Shown: positions 21,362 to 33,251 of the stretch, in pieces
How positions within the stretch are numbered: the first letter of the stretch is position 1
How the letters are laid out: every line of letters begins with the position of its first letter
Origin: Inonotus obliquus
Lineage: Eukaryota; Basidiomycota; Agaricomycetes; Hymenochaetales; Hymenochaetaceae
Length of the DNA stretch: 64,000 nt
Assembly (NCBI GenBank): GCA_032164295.1
Contig: JAJHTX010000001.1
Span: 4,278,001 to 4,342,000 of the forward strand
Reading direction: 5' to 3'
Made by a program: the position numbers and the translations under genes
Notes under the pieces: generated by a model
Told to the model about the DNA's origin: nothing
What the model saw: the letters and a program-made list of their open reading frames with translations, nothing else
Database searches by the model: none

Positions 21362-22531
21362 TTACTTCTTTATGACTGCTCCGGAGACGTCCGCAAACCA
21401 CGCTTTCTGAGTTTTTGGAGACGCCCATTCGATTGTGCTTCCGCCGAAGAACGTCTGGAAATGTGCTCCCTGAATCGTTGCATTGACATCATCCCGTAAC
21501 ATGACATTCTTCAGCTCTATCGTCTTCTTCCCATCAACCCAGAGCTCAATTAGACCATCCGAATTACCGACTGTGTTGAGCTTTACGCGTTGTGCGACGG
21601 TTATCCATTTTCCAGTCGGGAATGTGAATGCGCCACGACCAACAGAGTATCCGTAGGTCGAATCTGCTACTGTCCCCGGTACGGCGAGCTGTGCCTTGTC
21701 GTTTTCGTCGGTAATGGGGAGATAGGTGTATATTTCTCCAGCTCCATCCGTGCGCCACATGAGTCTTGCATTGAAGCACTTTTCCCGTTCCTCCTGGCGT
21801 CCTCCCGAGCACGCGAAGGCTTCGTCTACCAATCCACCAACTTTATATCAATCGGAAACGTGCCCAGCATTGTGTTAAAGTTGGCGGATGAATGCACACG
21901 TACCATCAGTCAGCGGTCACAATTAGTTTGTATTATGAGATAGAGACTTACAAGCACCGGGTACTTTCCCGCCTCTATTGAACTCAAAGTCATAATCAAA
22001 CATGACTGAATAACTCAAGACAACATCGTCTGCACCATTCGAAACGGCCTCGTAAAACTCGTCCGAGCCGCCTTCGATGATGGTCAATTATACTAGAATT
22101 GCACGATATTGCAAATAATATTGCTTACCAAGGTAGAAGCCAAAGCCTCCCCGAGGAGTATTAGAAGGATTAATCGAGCCTTCCGGATAGATCGCCTCCC
22201 AAGCAAGTTTGGGATTCTGCCAAGTAACATTATGCGTCGTTCCGCTCGACACCTTGACCACATTCAATGCTTCATCGTCGAGAGGAACCTGGGATATGCC
22301 AGGAACATAAACTCCAAACGCCGTGGTAAATCCGGAATGATACTTGAATTCCTTCGGAAAGAGCTTCTGCGCGAGTGGCGGCCACCAGCCCTTCTTTCCA
22401 GTTGATGTCAAGTGGTTATGTTTGACCACGTCGGATGTACAGTACGAGGACTCTGTAGGAGCGGCAGAGCAAATCGTGGAAACGAAAGAAAACGAAAGGA
22501 CGAGTATTAATGAGCGTGTGAGCGACCTCAT
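21362..22531 (-). CDS. secreted polysaccharide lyase, PL14-type (copy 1)
   Basis: First of three tandem paralogs resembling polysaccharide lyase family 14 (alginate or glucuronan lyases that cleave uronic-acid polymers by beta-elimination). The start at 22531 gives a signal peptide (MRSLTRSLILVLSFSF). Three exons encode a beta-jelly-roll. Family blocks are HSGFTTAFGVYVPGIS, PSNTPRGGFGFYLG, CSGGRQEE followed by CFNARLMWRTDGAGE, YTYLP (the Y-x-Y pair that in PL14 enzymes helps catalysis), YGYSVGRGAFTFPTGKW, QRVKLNTVGNSDG and a C-terminal FFGGS...WASPKTQKAWFADVSGA. The catalytic-site Ser often found before RLMWR is Asn here. Probable role: extracellular degradation or remodelling of acidic polysaccharide; the substrate is not determinable by eye. 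Confidence 0.82.
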
Positions 22532-22905
22532 TGTGGCGCGTTGAGAAGTGATGGACGAATGGGGCGGAAGAACAAGATGGGACTGGGGGAAAAGACGACG
22601 AAGCAGATCTCATGTCTTAACAGTTTTAAGACTTCGACTTGTGCTGGGCAATGGCGCACTCTAAGCGAAATCCGTGGTTCCTCCGCGCTGCCATTGAAGG
22701 AAGTATAAGCTAAAGAGGTACCTCTTGGCGCACTATGGGTTCATCATCGGGCAAAGAGCGGAATGGGCGACGAAAACGGAAGGTGCGCGTTCCTTCAACG
22801 CCACACTGAACGGCCTGAGGTGAAACTGCTGGGAATATCCATCCATTGAAACATGATATTACAGATACTGCTTCCGTGAGCGCGAGCTTATCTAAGTAGG
22901 TTCGG

Positions 22906-23937
22906 TTATGACGAAATGACAGCCCCAGTCACGTCTGCAAACCACGCTCTCTGCGTCTTCGGCGACGCCCAATCGCTCGTGCTTCCGCCAAAAAATGTTT
23001 GGAAGTGGTTGCCCTGAATCGTCGCGCTATCATCCTCCCTCAGTGTGACATTGTACAATTGAATCGTTTCTCTCCCGTTCACCCACAGCTTAATCTGCCC
23101 ATTTGCCTTGCCGACGGTGTTGAGTTTCACGCGCTGTGAAATTGTAACCCATTGCCCCGTTGGGAAAGTGAAGGAACCTCGGCCAACGGAGTAACCAAAG
23201 TCCGAATTGGCGATAGATCCAGGAACAGCGAGTTGTGCCGCGTCATTTGCATCCGTGAGTGGGAGATATGTGTAGAGCTCGCCCGCACCGTCTGTGCGCC
23301 ACATGATTCTAGCATCAAAGCATTGCGAGCGGGCATCTTGCCGTCCTCCTGAGCATCCGAATGCCGAGTCGCCATCGCCACCAACTGTGCAGCGGAGAAA
23401 AATCCGACGTAATGAGCAACAGACATATTAGGCATACAGGGGGAAAGCGGAGTACTCACAGATGCCAGGTAGTTTCCCACCTTTGTTAAACTGAAAACCG
23501 TCCTCGAACATGATAGAATATGACATGATAACTTCACTCGCGCCATTTGCAATCGCACTGGAGAACGCATTCGTTCCACCAAGGTAGAACCCTAAGCCAC
23601 CGCGCGGCGTGTTCGAAGGGTTCCATGATCCTTGGGGATAAACTGCCTCCCACGCAGTCTTGCCATTTATGTTGACAACATCGTGAGTCAGACCGCCCGT
23701 GACTTTGATTACGTTTAGGGTCTTATCGTCGAGATTGACGGGGGAGACTCCGGGCATGGAAACGCCAGAGGCAGTAGTGAAGCCTGACGAGTAGACGTGT
23801 TGGGCAGGGAACAGATTGGATTGTAGAGACCGTTTCTCGTGGTCGGCACGGATACTGGTCCTTGACGCAACTGCTATACCGACGAGGCTCGAAGGTAGGA
23901 ATACTGATAGCATGAGCATATGGGTAAACGCTCTCAT
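22906..23937 (-). CDS. secreted polysaccharide lyase, PL14-type (copy 2)
   Basis: Second tandem copy, 375 bases upstream (in transcription order) of copy 1, with the same three-exon layout. The signal peptide is MRAFTHMLMLSVFLPSS. The core blocks are the same: HVYSSGFTTASGVSMPGVS, PSNTPRGGLGFYLGGTNAF, RIMWRTDGAGELYTYLP, GYSVGRGSFTFPTGQW and FFGGSTSDWASPKTQRAW, ending VTGAVISS. It is clearly closer to copy 3 than to copy 1 in the final exon (ATIQGNHFQTFFGG and TSDWASP). The codon pattern is normal for the region. A TATAAAAA box lies about 95 bases before the ATG. Confidence 0.82.
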
Positions 23938-25213
23938 TTCTTAGAGCTGATGGCGAGGCCAGGATAGAGAAGTAACGTGTGGCGATTGCGAAGTAGCGCC
24001 GTTGGGAGACGAAGCCGTTATTTCATGACCTTTTTATACCACCAGAAAAACGCAAACTCCTATTTCTGCTTCCGTCGAGCCCAGGCTTTTCTTCATGGAC
24101 TCGAGTACTGCGACACAGGTCACTCCTATCAAATCATGACCAGGAGATTAATTTTTAGAGGACGATACATTCTCCGGGCCCGATCAAGATCGAACTCCCG
24201 ATGCTTTCGAGTAATTTCCCAAGGTACCATGAGCTGTCCATGTTGTAACGCTGGCAACCTTGTCGATACGTGTCGTAGTACCATGGCTCCCCGGGGCCTT
24301 GACTATTTGGCCAAAATCAGAGCAAACATACAACTCGGCGGCAAGACTGTGACAGAATAAAGTTGAGGAGCGAGACAATGTGAGTATCATTTACCTGACT
24401 TTACTCACAAGAACGCCAACATGCCAACTCACCGACGAGCCCTTGAAAACTTACTCCCTTCTCCACAAAAGGGGTACCCAACGTCCCGCCAGCCAGACTC
24501 TAGACGTCCCACGACCATTCGAATCCTCAGATGCCGGAAGGTCAAGGCTCATAGAGCCTATCACCGATGCTAGGCTGCAATCTTCCTCAAGATAAAACTA
24601 CCGAACACGTTGTTTAGTAGCCAGTACAAGTTGCCGCGTGGCGCTTGAGTAATAGCGGGAGCATATTCCGAGTATGGGACACAGGTACTCTGCAATGTCG
24701 TTGACTCGTTATGGTTCAGCAGAGAGAGGCAACCCCCAGAGTTAATTGCACGTGCCTTAGGAGTTTAGGTTCCCGATTGACACGTGGCAGTCACCAAATT
24801 AAATCGCTGCAGGAACCTTCCAGGACGGACAATTGAGAAAAGATTCAAATCAAAAACATCTATTTTCCAGCACCCGGTATCAAAGGCAACAACGAGAGCA
24901 AATGACAAGAAGCGATACAAGACCAGTTGTTTTTAGAATAATTAAGAAAGGCCTATCAAAGGAATAACAGTTTGAACAGCTACCGACCGTTCGCGGCGGC
25001 TGAGTTAGTAGAAAGATAAATCAGTACAATTAGTGAAAGTATGCTTGGACGAAACTCCATCAAGGTCATGAATCAATCATCAGCTTCGTTCAGTATACCA
25101 CTGGGCGATGGGCGAAATGAGCGGTGCTTGGTGGTATCACAAAAAGAGTGTAAGTCGGCCGGCGGGTATTCGTCAATCCGAGGGGAAATGAGGTCGGTGG
25201 TCGGAAATATGGT
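23938..25213. other. intergenic between lyase copies 2 and 3
   Basis: Contains the promoter of copy 2 (TATAAAAA on the minus strand at 24031-24038) and the 3' flank of copy 3. Open frames on the plus strand (for example 23977-24360) have no domain and no splice continuation. No decayed fourth lyase copy was seen. Confidence 0.45.
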
Positions 25214-26373
25214 TCAATCGGATATGATAGCACCCGTGACATCCGCGAACCACGCTCTCTGCGTCCTCGGGCTAGCCCAGTCACTAGTTCCTCCTCCGAA
25301 GAACGTCTGGAACTGCAGTCCTTGGATAGTCGAGCCCTCATTATCCCTCAGCGTAATGTTGTAGATCTGAATCGTCTCCTCGCCATTTACCCACAATTTG
25401 ATCTGTCCATCGTTCCTTCCAGGCGTGTTCAATTTGACGCGTTGAGCAACAGTTACCCATTCACCTGGCGGGAAGTAGAAAGAGCCACGTGCAACGGAAT
25501 AACCAAAGTCGTTATTGGCGATGGTGCCATCAATAGCTAATTGCGCCCTAATATTTGCGTCGGTCTGAGGGAGATAGGTGTAGAGTTCACCGGCACCCTC
25601 TCGTCTCCACATAAGTCTCCCGTCGAAACATTGCGAGCGACCGTTCTGACGACCACCGGAACAGCCAAAGGCCTGCTCGCCGTTGCCGCCGACTACATTT
25701 CGATGCAGCCCAGGTACAAGTTGGTCGAAACGCAAATTTACACAAAAGGAAAGAAAATCCGGAAAGTAGCCGTCAGAAAATCTATGCTTCCAGTGCTCAG
25801 GACGCGAAAAGCAACTCACAAACTCCCGGAAGCTTTCCACCTTTGTTGAACTGAAAGCCATTCTCGAACATGACAGAATATCCGAAGGTAGCCTCCGTTG
25901 CACCGTTCGAGATTGCATTGAAAAACGCATCTTATCTTAATCAGCTTCCGAGTGGAGAACTTAGCCACAGATGGTTACTCACCAGATCCGCCAAGGTAGA
26001 AGCCAAAGCCACCTAAAGGTTGATTTGACGGATTCCACGAGCCCTGAGGATACACCGCTTCCCATGCGGTCTTGCCGCCTTGCTGAACGACGTTGTGGGT
26101 CATTCCCCTTTGCTCCCTAATCACGTTGAGAGCGTTGTCGCTGAGCTGGACCTTGGATACTCCATCAATGGAGATGCCATCAGCAGTAGTGAAGCCGTTG
26201 GTGTAAACATGGTTTGCAGGGAAGAGACTTGATTGAAGGGCGCGCTGTCTCTGCTCCAGAGCGCGTTTCTCTTGTGCTACACGGACGTGTGGTCGTTGTG
26301 TAAAACCGAAAGTCGATCCGGCGAGACCCGAGAAGGAAAGAAAGAGCGTGAGCGATTGTGCGAAAGATTTCAT
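25214..26373 (-). CDS. secreted polysaccharide lyase, PL14-type (copy 3)
   Basis: Third tandem copy. The signal peptide is MKSFAQSLTLFLSFSGLAGS, followed by a basic pro-like segment (KRALEQRQRALQSS) longer than in the other copies, then HVYTNGFTTADGISIDGVS and the family blocks PSNQPLGGFGFYLGGSG, CSGGRQNGRSQCFDGRLMWR, YTYLPQTD, GYSVARGSFYFPPGEW, LNTPGRNDGQIKLWVNGEE and FFGGGTSDWASPRTQRAWF. The catalytic Y-x-Y is kept, while GR is AR in the GYSVGRG block. A TATATAA box (minus strand, 26505-26511) is about 135 bases upstream of the ATG. The exon order matches copies 1 and 2, supporting duplication of a whole gene. Confidence 0.82.
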
Positions 26374-27606
26374 TGCGACCAGCTAATCCAAAGGAACGTT
26401 TGAGACGGAAGGAAAGGGAGCGAGAGGAAGAAGGACGGCGAGATGATGAGAGAAGAAAGTGAAAGATTGACTGGAGAATGGGGAAATTTGCAGGTGTCGC
26501 GGTGTTATATACCTGCACGTGGCTGATTTTCAAGGGCCTGCCTTATATTCTGATGTGGCTTGGCGTATCCTCAACCACAATAATGAAGACTTTCCAACAG
26601 GCCCTCATGGTGTTGCGATGCCCTTGTTTCGACTGAGGACGACTCTTCCCGAGGCTGCTGAACGTATTGGCGTCTAATCTGTATTCTCCAGCATCTTTCC
26701 ATGCACCATCAAAGCTCGCGATATATCCTCCTGTGTCCTCTTGGCTCTTGCCAACTCATCATGAACTTTCGTCTGATTCATTGTCTTTTTTCGGAAAGGC
26801 CGAACACATTTGATTTCTGTGCCCGTCGGCTATTGTTCGGCGCGAATTCTCAGCAGACTCGGAGGTCGCCACAGGACCTAGGATTCCGTCTAGAATTTCG
26901 CCACTATCGCTGTCATGCCGAGCTCATCAAACTCTTGAAACCGGATCAGCGAAAGCGGACATGAGACTAACAGCGGATGTAAATCGCAGACATTATTAGC
27001 TTCAACGGACTTCCCGAGAGTGTAAGTTTCTCGACACTTTCTTCTACAAGTCGAAGCTTTCGATCATCGCCATCATGGTACAACTGAAAACCTCAGCTAA
27101 AGGTGTGCAAACTCGTATCTATTAACATTTTCTGCTCATATTTCTCCTGTATCAGGTCAGGTTCAAATGTGTAGACGTATTTGTAGCTGCCCTTATGGTC
27201 TATCGGCGTACCATGGGAGACTGGTGCACTCTCTCAGTATCTCTACCTCACTAATCTCGGGATCTCATGTTGCTCGATTACACAATCACTCTGCTTAAGC
27301 AATGCCTTCAGTCAGGACTCAGGACTGCACAACTGGACGTGTTGGTTTTAGGAGGAACAAGGAATACGATCTCGTTCAAACTCCTAACTTCATATATTAC
27401 CAGAAGACACAAACTTACCGCACGACATCATCATTGCTAGCTGAGTAGTGATATACTAAACAAAGTTCGTCCGTTTATTACTGGTACAGAGTACAGAGTA
27501 CTTGTACACCGCACGAGACAAAAGGAGAAAAAGGTGTGTTCGCATAAAGGTCCATTGCCCGAGGTATATTTCATGAGTCCGCGTCTCTCTTTAGGTCGGT
27601 ACATTC
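26374..27606. other. intergenic, no gene seen
   Basis: Upstream region of lyase copy 3 and 3' flank of the secreted-protein array. The plus-strand frame at 26701-26964 shows no signal, domain or partner exons. A 23-base stretch near 27478-27505 has a short AGAGTACAGAGTACT repeat. Confidence 0.45.
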
Positions 27607-28520
27607 TTAGGTCATCATAAATGCTGCGGCAGCCGCTGATAGTCCCGCCACAACAGCGCCAGCAGCGAGATTCCCTTGTGCACTGTTGGTTTGTCCTTCT
27701 GTGGCCTCGGATCCAACGGCAGTTCCGGTGCCTGTAACGGTTCCAGCATCTGTTCCCGATCCGGTAGGACTCGTTGCCGGAGCGATAGTGCCTGTCGTTG
27801 CGATCAGCGTGAGCGGCCGAGCCTGGCGAGTGCGCGTGGCGATGTAGGACGTCGTCGTCTCGCTATTGACAACCCCGATTCGTGCATAAGTGCAGACAGC
27901 GGTCTCGTTCTCGATTGCGCAGTCTACAGCATGGGTGCGCCCGCGGAACCCACCTGCATCATCATTGTCAGTGTCGGTATCGTCTCCACTGATGGAGCCG
28001 TCAGTATCCCCGTCGATGGAGTCGGTATCGTCGCCGAAGATGGAATCGACATCATCGTCGCTGTAGGTAACATGTATGGTTGCTCTGGAAGCATCTCCGA
28101 CGTATGTGGCTATCAAAAAGATACATGCTTTAAGTAAGAGCTAACGGGTTCCTTAGTCAACAAAGCGCAATACAAACCAGTTATAGGATGGTCGTCCCAA
28201 TCAGAGTCGTCATCGTCCGAATCGGAGTCGTACACAGTGATGACATATGTTGGCTCTCCAGCTGGGCCGGTGCCAACGACTACTCCCGAAACGGCGCGTT
28301 CGTCGTCGCTATCGTAAAAGTCGCTGAGATCATCGTCGGAGTCGATACCCGGGACGAAAGGCAGCCTCGTCGTCACCTGAGGCAGAGCAGACACCTCTAC
28401 AGCAACAAAGATCAATCAAGGTTGACGATAGCATCGAGATTGTTCTTGATGAATATAGCACTTACTGTTCAAGATAACGACAGCCACGAGGGCCGAAAGC
28501 ATAGTTTGCATGATCTTCAT
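27607..28520 (-). CDS. small secreted Asp/Ser-rich protein, array copy 1
   Basis: An unnamed family. Start at 28520: MKIMQTMLSALVAVVILN is a signal peptide interrupted by a phase-1 intron, joining to KVSALPQVTTRLPF. A long acidic stretch of Asp/Ser (SDDDLSDFYDSDDE) follows, then the family block AVSGVVVGTGPAGEPTYVITV, a second acidic stretch, a two-Cys block (HAVDCAIENETAVCTY) and a Thr/Gly-rich linker. The end is a C-terminal hydrophobic tail (AAGAVVAGLSAAAAAFMMT) that looks like a GPI-attachment signal. It is probably cell-wall or plasma-membrane anchored. The acidic inserts are much longer than in copies 2 and 3. Function is unknown; Ca2+ binding by the Asp runs is only speculation. Confidence 0.7.
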
Positions 28521-29578
28521 CTCGTGAATACTATCGGGGTATTGATAAACTTCACAGTACGAAAGGCGAAGCTATGCTGGTGGCCACCAAATTTGAAAAA
28601 GGACCCGAATTTATACTCGAAGACCGAAAACCCGTATTTATATCGAGGCCTGCTTGGTGATTCTCGGCGCTCCATCCTCGAGGCTTTGTGTACGAGGCTT
28701 AATTTAGGGGTTCGAGAGCATTAACTGCTGCGCACTGCTGCGGAGACCAGTGATTTGGGTTAGGATGCATAGCAAAACAGTCCCTTCGTGCACCTATCGA
28801 TGGATTGGCGTATTGCATCAGCAGAACAAGAGCTCGTTTCTCAGCTTGGGTGAATATTCATCAATGGACAAAATGTCATATGTTGATATTTGTTGAAATT
28901 GCGCAGCACGTTTGGGTGGTCTGGTTGAGGCAATGCAAGTGGCAGGCCAAGATGCCTAGGAATTAGGACACCAACGGATCACAGTTTTGGAAATCTAGTA
29001 GTCAAATTTGGCAGTATCCAGTCGTTACATAAGTACTCGAAAAGCGAATGGTTTTCGCCACTATGTTCAAAAGATTGCACCGAGAGTTGCAATCAAACTG
29101 TTGATTATATGTATTTTTCGCTCGAGCGTTTTGTCGCAAGGCAGTGACTGAGGGCATTTGAACCGAACAAGAGAAATCGCAGCTGAAGAGTCTGCTTTGG
29201 TAGTTGACCAGACTTCGCGGGCCGGGTTTTCTCAAGTTATTCTGGGCCTTTGGGGGTTGCCTTACGATGTCTAGGCATGCGAGTCACTAGCTAACTAATT
29301 TAAAGCGGTGCGTCCCTCAGAATGAGGAATCCGGATGGATGGTAAGTAATTAGCTCGAACCGCTTGCATTTCATGACCCATGATAGACATGCGCTAACAT
29401 TAATGCCGAGAGTCATACCAAGCTTCAAGCTCCGAATGCAGAAGTCCGACTCGGGCAGCATACAGCAGACTAGCTATTTGAATAATATTTTCCTGATGTC
29501 GCCGATGTGCAACACAAGCTTCAGCAAGTAAACACCAAATTAGACCCAACAAGATAAAAATATAGGTTTGAGACACTA
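28521..29578. other. intergenic, promoter of array copy 1 at its left end
   Basis: Contains a TATAAATA box on the minus strand (28635-28642) about 115 bases before the ATG of array copy 1. The remainder is AT-rich with no supported frame. Confidence 0.45.
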
Positions 29579-30279
29579 CTACGCCATGACCGCAGCGAAA
29601 ACCAATGCGAACGAACTAGCAAGCACGCCAAAAGTGGGGTTCCTCCATGCGCCAGATGTATCCTCCGCATCTGCAGCCGTGGCAGTATTCGAGGCTTCCT
29701 CAGCTATGCTCGTCGATACGACAAGCGTGAACGAGTCGACGGGGCCTGAAGTTGCAAGAGACACCGTCGTCGGCACCGAATCAACCTCGCCCGCAACTTC
29801 AATGATGCAGTCGGCGTTCCCATCTTGGAATGAGCACGCTATGGATTGAGTTGCGACGGAGCTGTCAAATTCGTCCGTGAAGGCGACGATAGCTGTCGCT
29901 CCAGAGGGACCACCAATAAATGTTGCTGTCAGGCGAGAAGTCAGTGAAAGGACGGTGGAGATAAATTCCAAGGAGGGTCACCAACCAGTCGCAGGTTCTT
30001 CCGTTTCATCTCCAATGGAAAAGAGGTAGGTTGTCTCTCCGTTTGCACCAGTCCCGATGATGACCCCGGACACAACTTCTTCACCCTCCGGAACGGGAGC
30101 AGTGCCATCGCTGACCATGAAAGGTATTACAGTCGTCACCTGGGGGTTGGCAGCGACGACTTCAAAGAAAATAAGGACCAAATAAAAATCAGATACAATG
30201 AAAAAATGAACAAATTTGCGTGCATACCGTGAGCATACGCAAGGGCGACCAGAGTGGGAATTATAGTTTTAGGGAGCAT
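29579..30279 (-). CDS. small secreted protein, array copy 2
   Basis: Same family as its neighbours. The start at 30279 (MLPKTIIPTLVALAYAH) is a signal peptide with the phase-1 intron at the same place, joining to VAANPQVTTVIPFMV. It carries the block VVSGVIIGTGANGETTYLFSI, then ATFIGGPSGATAIVAF, a two-Cys pair (SIACSFQDGNADCIIE), a segment of Thr/Ser/Val strands and a hydrophobic C-terminal tail (FGVLASSFALVFAAVMA) consistent with a GPI anchor. The acidic run is short (DETEEP). The whole protein is about 185 residues. Confidence 0.7.
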
Positions 30280-30724
30280 TGTGTGAGTTCAAAGGAGTGA
30301 AGGACTCTGAAGAGGAGCGTTGACTTGCTGGACAGTGCGAGGACACGGGAAATCGGGAAGTGGATTATTAGTAGCGGTGGCAAGAAAACCCAGGCTTATG
30401 AGGAAAGGAATTAGCACCATTTGGGCGCTCCTTGATGGACCCGGGTCAGATGGTTTGATTACCCTGACAATCCTGCATTGTCTCGTCTCAATGGCAACGA
30501 GGTATACTGCAAAATGCAAGGTTAGTTGGGTTAGTACGGCATGATTTGGATAGGACTTGGACTATGACTACGGTATTCTCGTTGTTAGAATGAATGTGGC
30601 TCACATGCATTGTACAAGGAGGTGGAGAGCTAGAAAATTCGCGGTAGATGGAAAGATGCCAAGCCAAGCGGATCACGGAAACCAACCCAAACCGCATGCG
30701 CGAGAAAATGTAATCTGTATACAT

Positions 30725-30920
30725 CTACGCCCTCCACTGTGAATCAGAGATCGTGTCGGGGGAATCGTCTGTGGACAAAATATGTGTATATGCCATCTGC
30801 TCCTTATTTCCATTAATGAAATCGTCCAAGTCATCAAAATTGTCATCATCGGGGGCGAAAGGCAGCGTAGCCATACAAGTCAAAAAGTGGTGCCCAACAC
30901 CCAACAAAGGAGAATTTTTT
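30725..30920 (-). pseudogene. decayed array copy (fragment a)
   Basis: The minus strand retains ATLPFAPDDDNFDDLDDF followed by a region equivalent to the THxxILSTDD block, recognisably the N-terminal half of the secreted family. There is no signal-peptide exon in register and no two-Cys or GPI-tail exon. The frame ends at 30725 without the usual continuation. Confidence 0.6.
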
Positions 30921-31160
30921 CGTCAGCGGGCAGGTTATGACGTAAGCAGACTTTTCGGTGACTATGTACAGTGTCCAGTCTGTGTTGCAAGTTGCAAGTC
31001 AACTAACTCGTGCTTTTGTCACTACATCAGCTGTGCAATAGTCGCCGCCATACATGGGGGCACGGTCACCTATCTTGAGAGCACGGAGGGTGGACAGCAT
31101 GCCGCTAGGCTCGGAACAGAGCAGCCAACACGACTCAAGTGAACTGAGCTCCGTGCCGGA

Positions 31161-31428
31161 TTAAGCCTCCGTGGACAGGATGTATGTGATTCTATCTACT
31201 CCTGATCCAATGATTGCCACTTGATCTATCTCTCTGCTTGCATCGTCAAGGTCTGGTCCAGAACCTCGAAGATAAAGACCAGCCTTACTCGTCGATCGGC
31301 ACAAATGTCTGAGAGGCAAAGTTAGAAAAGAGATACTTTTCTGATGCGATACATCACTTACGTGCAATGTAGCCGAGGATCAGGATGATGAAGAGAAATA
31401 GGGCATTAATATATTGGTGGCACTGCAT
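31161..31428 (-). pseudogene. decayed array copy (fragment b)
   Basis: Exon 1 from the ATG at 31428 still reads as a signal peptide (LFLFIILILGYIA) with a working-looking GTAAGT donor. After the splice, HICADRRVRLVFIF aligns with HVCASPQVTTALPF of copy 3. A frameshift then moves the rest (DLDDASREIDQVAIIGSGVDRITYILS) into another frame, and no tail exon follows. This is a clear relic of the same family. Confidence 0.65.
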
Positions 31429-31754
31429 GATTAGCAAGAAGCGACCGTAGTCGGGTCAGAATGGAAATGCAGGTAAAAGCGACAGATCTGATACCAGCTG
31501 TTACCATGACCTGACGAAGACAACGGCGATAGTTATAGGAGTCAAGGTGCAAAAGCCTCACAAGATGACACCGAAGTGCTAATTGCACTATTCTGTTATA
31601 GGACATTGGAGGCAGCCTCTCAGCTTCAAGAGCCAATCGCGCTGGAAGGAATTCCTTCTGTATAACTAGATAAGACATACGGCAAGTATCATAAGACCGC
31701 AGTACGATGGAATTATTTGACGAGCCCGCAGCTACACGAATTGTGACTAATACT

Positions 31755-32466
31755 TCAAGCCAATGGCACAATAGCAAAACCGAACAGGAGACAGAAGAGG
31801 GCACCCGCAACAGTCATCCTCGCAACAGTCATCTTTCCTGCGCCAGATGATTGTGATCCATCAGAGGCGGAATTAGTCGAGCTTGCTTCGCTTGCCAAGC
31901 TTGTGGAAACGACGACGGTAATCGACTCCGCGGCTCCGGAGGTTGTGAAAGCTGTACTGAACGTCGTGGATGTGGCATCTACGATGAGTTGCTGTTCGCA
32001 TACGGCAGCATCGCCAGAGAAGGAACACTGCACAAGTTCCGTCTCTACAAAGCTTCCGCCTTCATCTGAATCACCGTGAATTTCGACGACAGCACTGGCG
32101 GCAGAAGCGTTCTCAACGAGGGTAACTAATGGAGGAGTGCATCAGGAACGAAGGAGCAACGGAGATTAAAGAACGCGAACCTGTGAAAGGAGTATCGTCC
32201 GTGCCTGTCGCTCCAACCGAGAAGACGTACGTGGTTCCATCTGCGCCTGATCCAACGATTACTCCTGAAATGACTTCGCCGTCGCTTGTATCGTCCAAGT
32301 CATCTGAGCTAGATACACCGAAGGGTAAGGCAGTCGTCACTTGAGGGCTAGCACAGACATCTGAGAGAAAAGTCAGTCTGGAAGACTACTTTCTTCATGA
32401 TACTTAATACGTACGGGCAACGAAGGTGAGGGTAGCAAGGACGGGTAGTAGGGCTTTTGTTAACAT
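31755..32466 (-). CDS. small secreted protein, array copy 3
   Basis: Start at 32466 (MLTKALLPVLATLTFVA) is a signal peptide with the shared phase-1 intron, joining to HVCASPQVTTALPFGV. The acidic SSSDDLDDTSDGE run and the block VISGVIVGSGADGTTYVFSV follow, then a further exon with VVEIHGDSDEGGSFVE and a two-Cys pair (LVQCSFSGDAAVCEQQL), a Ser/Thr-rich stretch and a hydrophobic C-terminal tail (GALFCLLFGFAIVPLA), probably a GPI-type signal. It shares with copy 1 a core-promoter block around the TATA box. This is the most complete-looking member of the array. Confidence 0.72.
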
Positions 32467-32557
32467 GGTAGAATCAGCAAAGAGCGACGAAAGGAGAGTG
32501 GTGGTCAGGGAAGGGGGGTGAACTTTTGATGGTGATCGAACCCGAAAAAAATGCAGG

Positions 32558-32565
32558 TATTTATA
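32558..32565 (-). promoter_or_regulatory. TATA box of array copy 3
   Basis: TATAAATA on the minus strand about 90 bases before the ATG. The surrounding 12 bases GTATTTATATCG (plus strand) are identical to those at the TATA box of copy 1 (28634-28645). Confidence 0.55.
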
Positions 32566-33251
32566 TCGGCGGTATTTCCTTCAATTCAGAGTACGCGGAG
32601 TTTGTCGCGACCGTTTCATTTGTAAAAGGACTCGCTAAAAGTAGCCGGCAATACATTTAGATAAATCAGTTGTTCTCATGAGTCACGATGTTGTGATCCG
32701 TGCTGTACCGTGGAGATTATCTCAGCCTGGAGAAACAAATGGGACAAAGATCACATTCGCGCCAGTGTCCAGAAGTCGGTTGCTGAAAACAGCTGCTCAA
32801 TACGCCAGGATGTTGTGTGACAAGTCTGATCCGAGTGTCTGGAGAAGGGCTACTGTAAATACAACATATAGCCGATTACTCTTCAGTCTAAATCCATACT
32901 CTGACTGTTTGCTCAATAATCTTGCATGCAAGCATAATATACATGATCTATTTTTGAAATACTGATATATTATAACATGGGATGACTTTACACAGCATAA
33001 TCCAACAGCACCGACAATAGAAATAAGCAACAAAGCATATACTAGCACAAGTCACAAGAAATAATACTCAGATAAATTTGAACAACATACCAATGAACAT
33101 ACCATTTAAGTCCAGCATCCATACAGTATACCAACTGCCTTTGATTCTTTACAGGTTCTCATAGGATAATGCTACCTTAGTTGGCCCCTTAATGAAAGGC
33201 CCAGGAGAGATTGAGCATTGACACAGAGAGTAGAATTTCCTGATACTTACA

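Noticed and set aside
23977..24360. 127-codon plus-strand frame between lyase copies 2 and 3
   Set aside because: No domain, Arg/Cys-rich shadow-like composition, and it overlaps the promoter of lyase copy 2.
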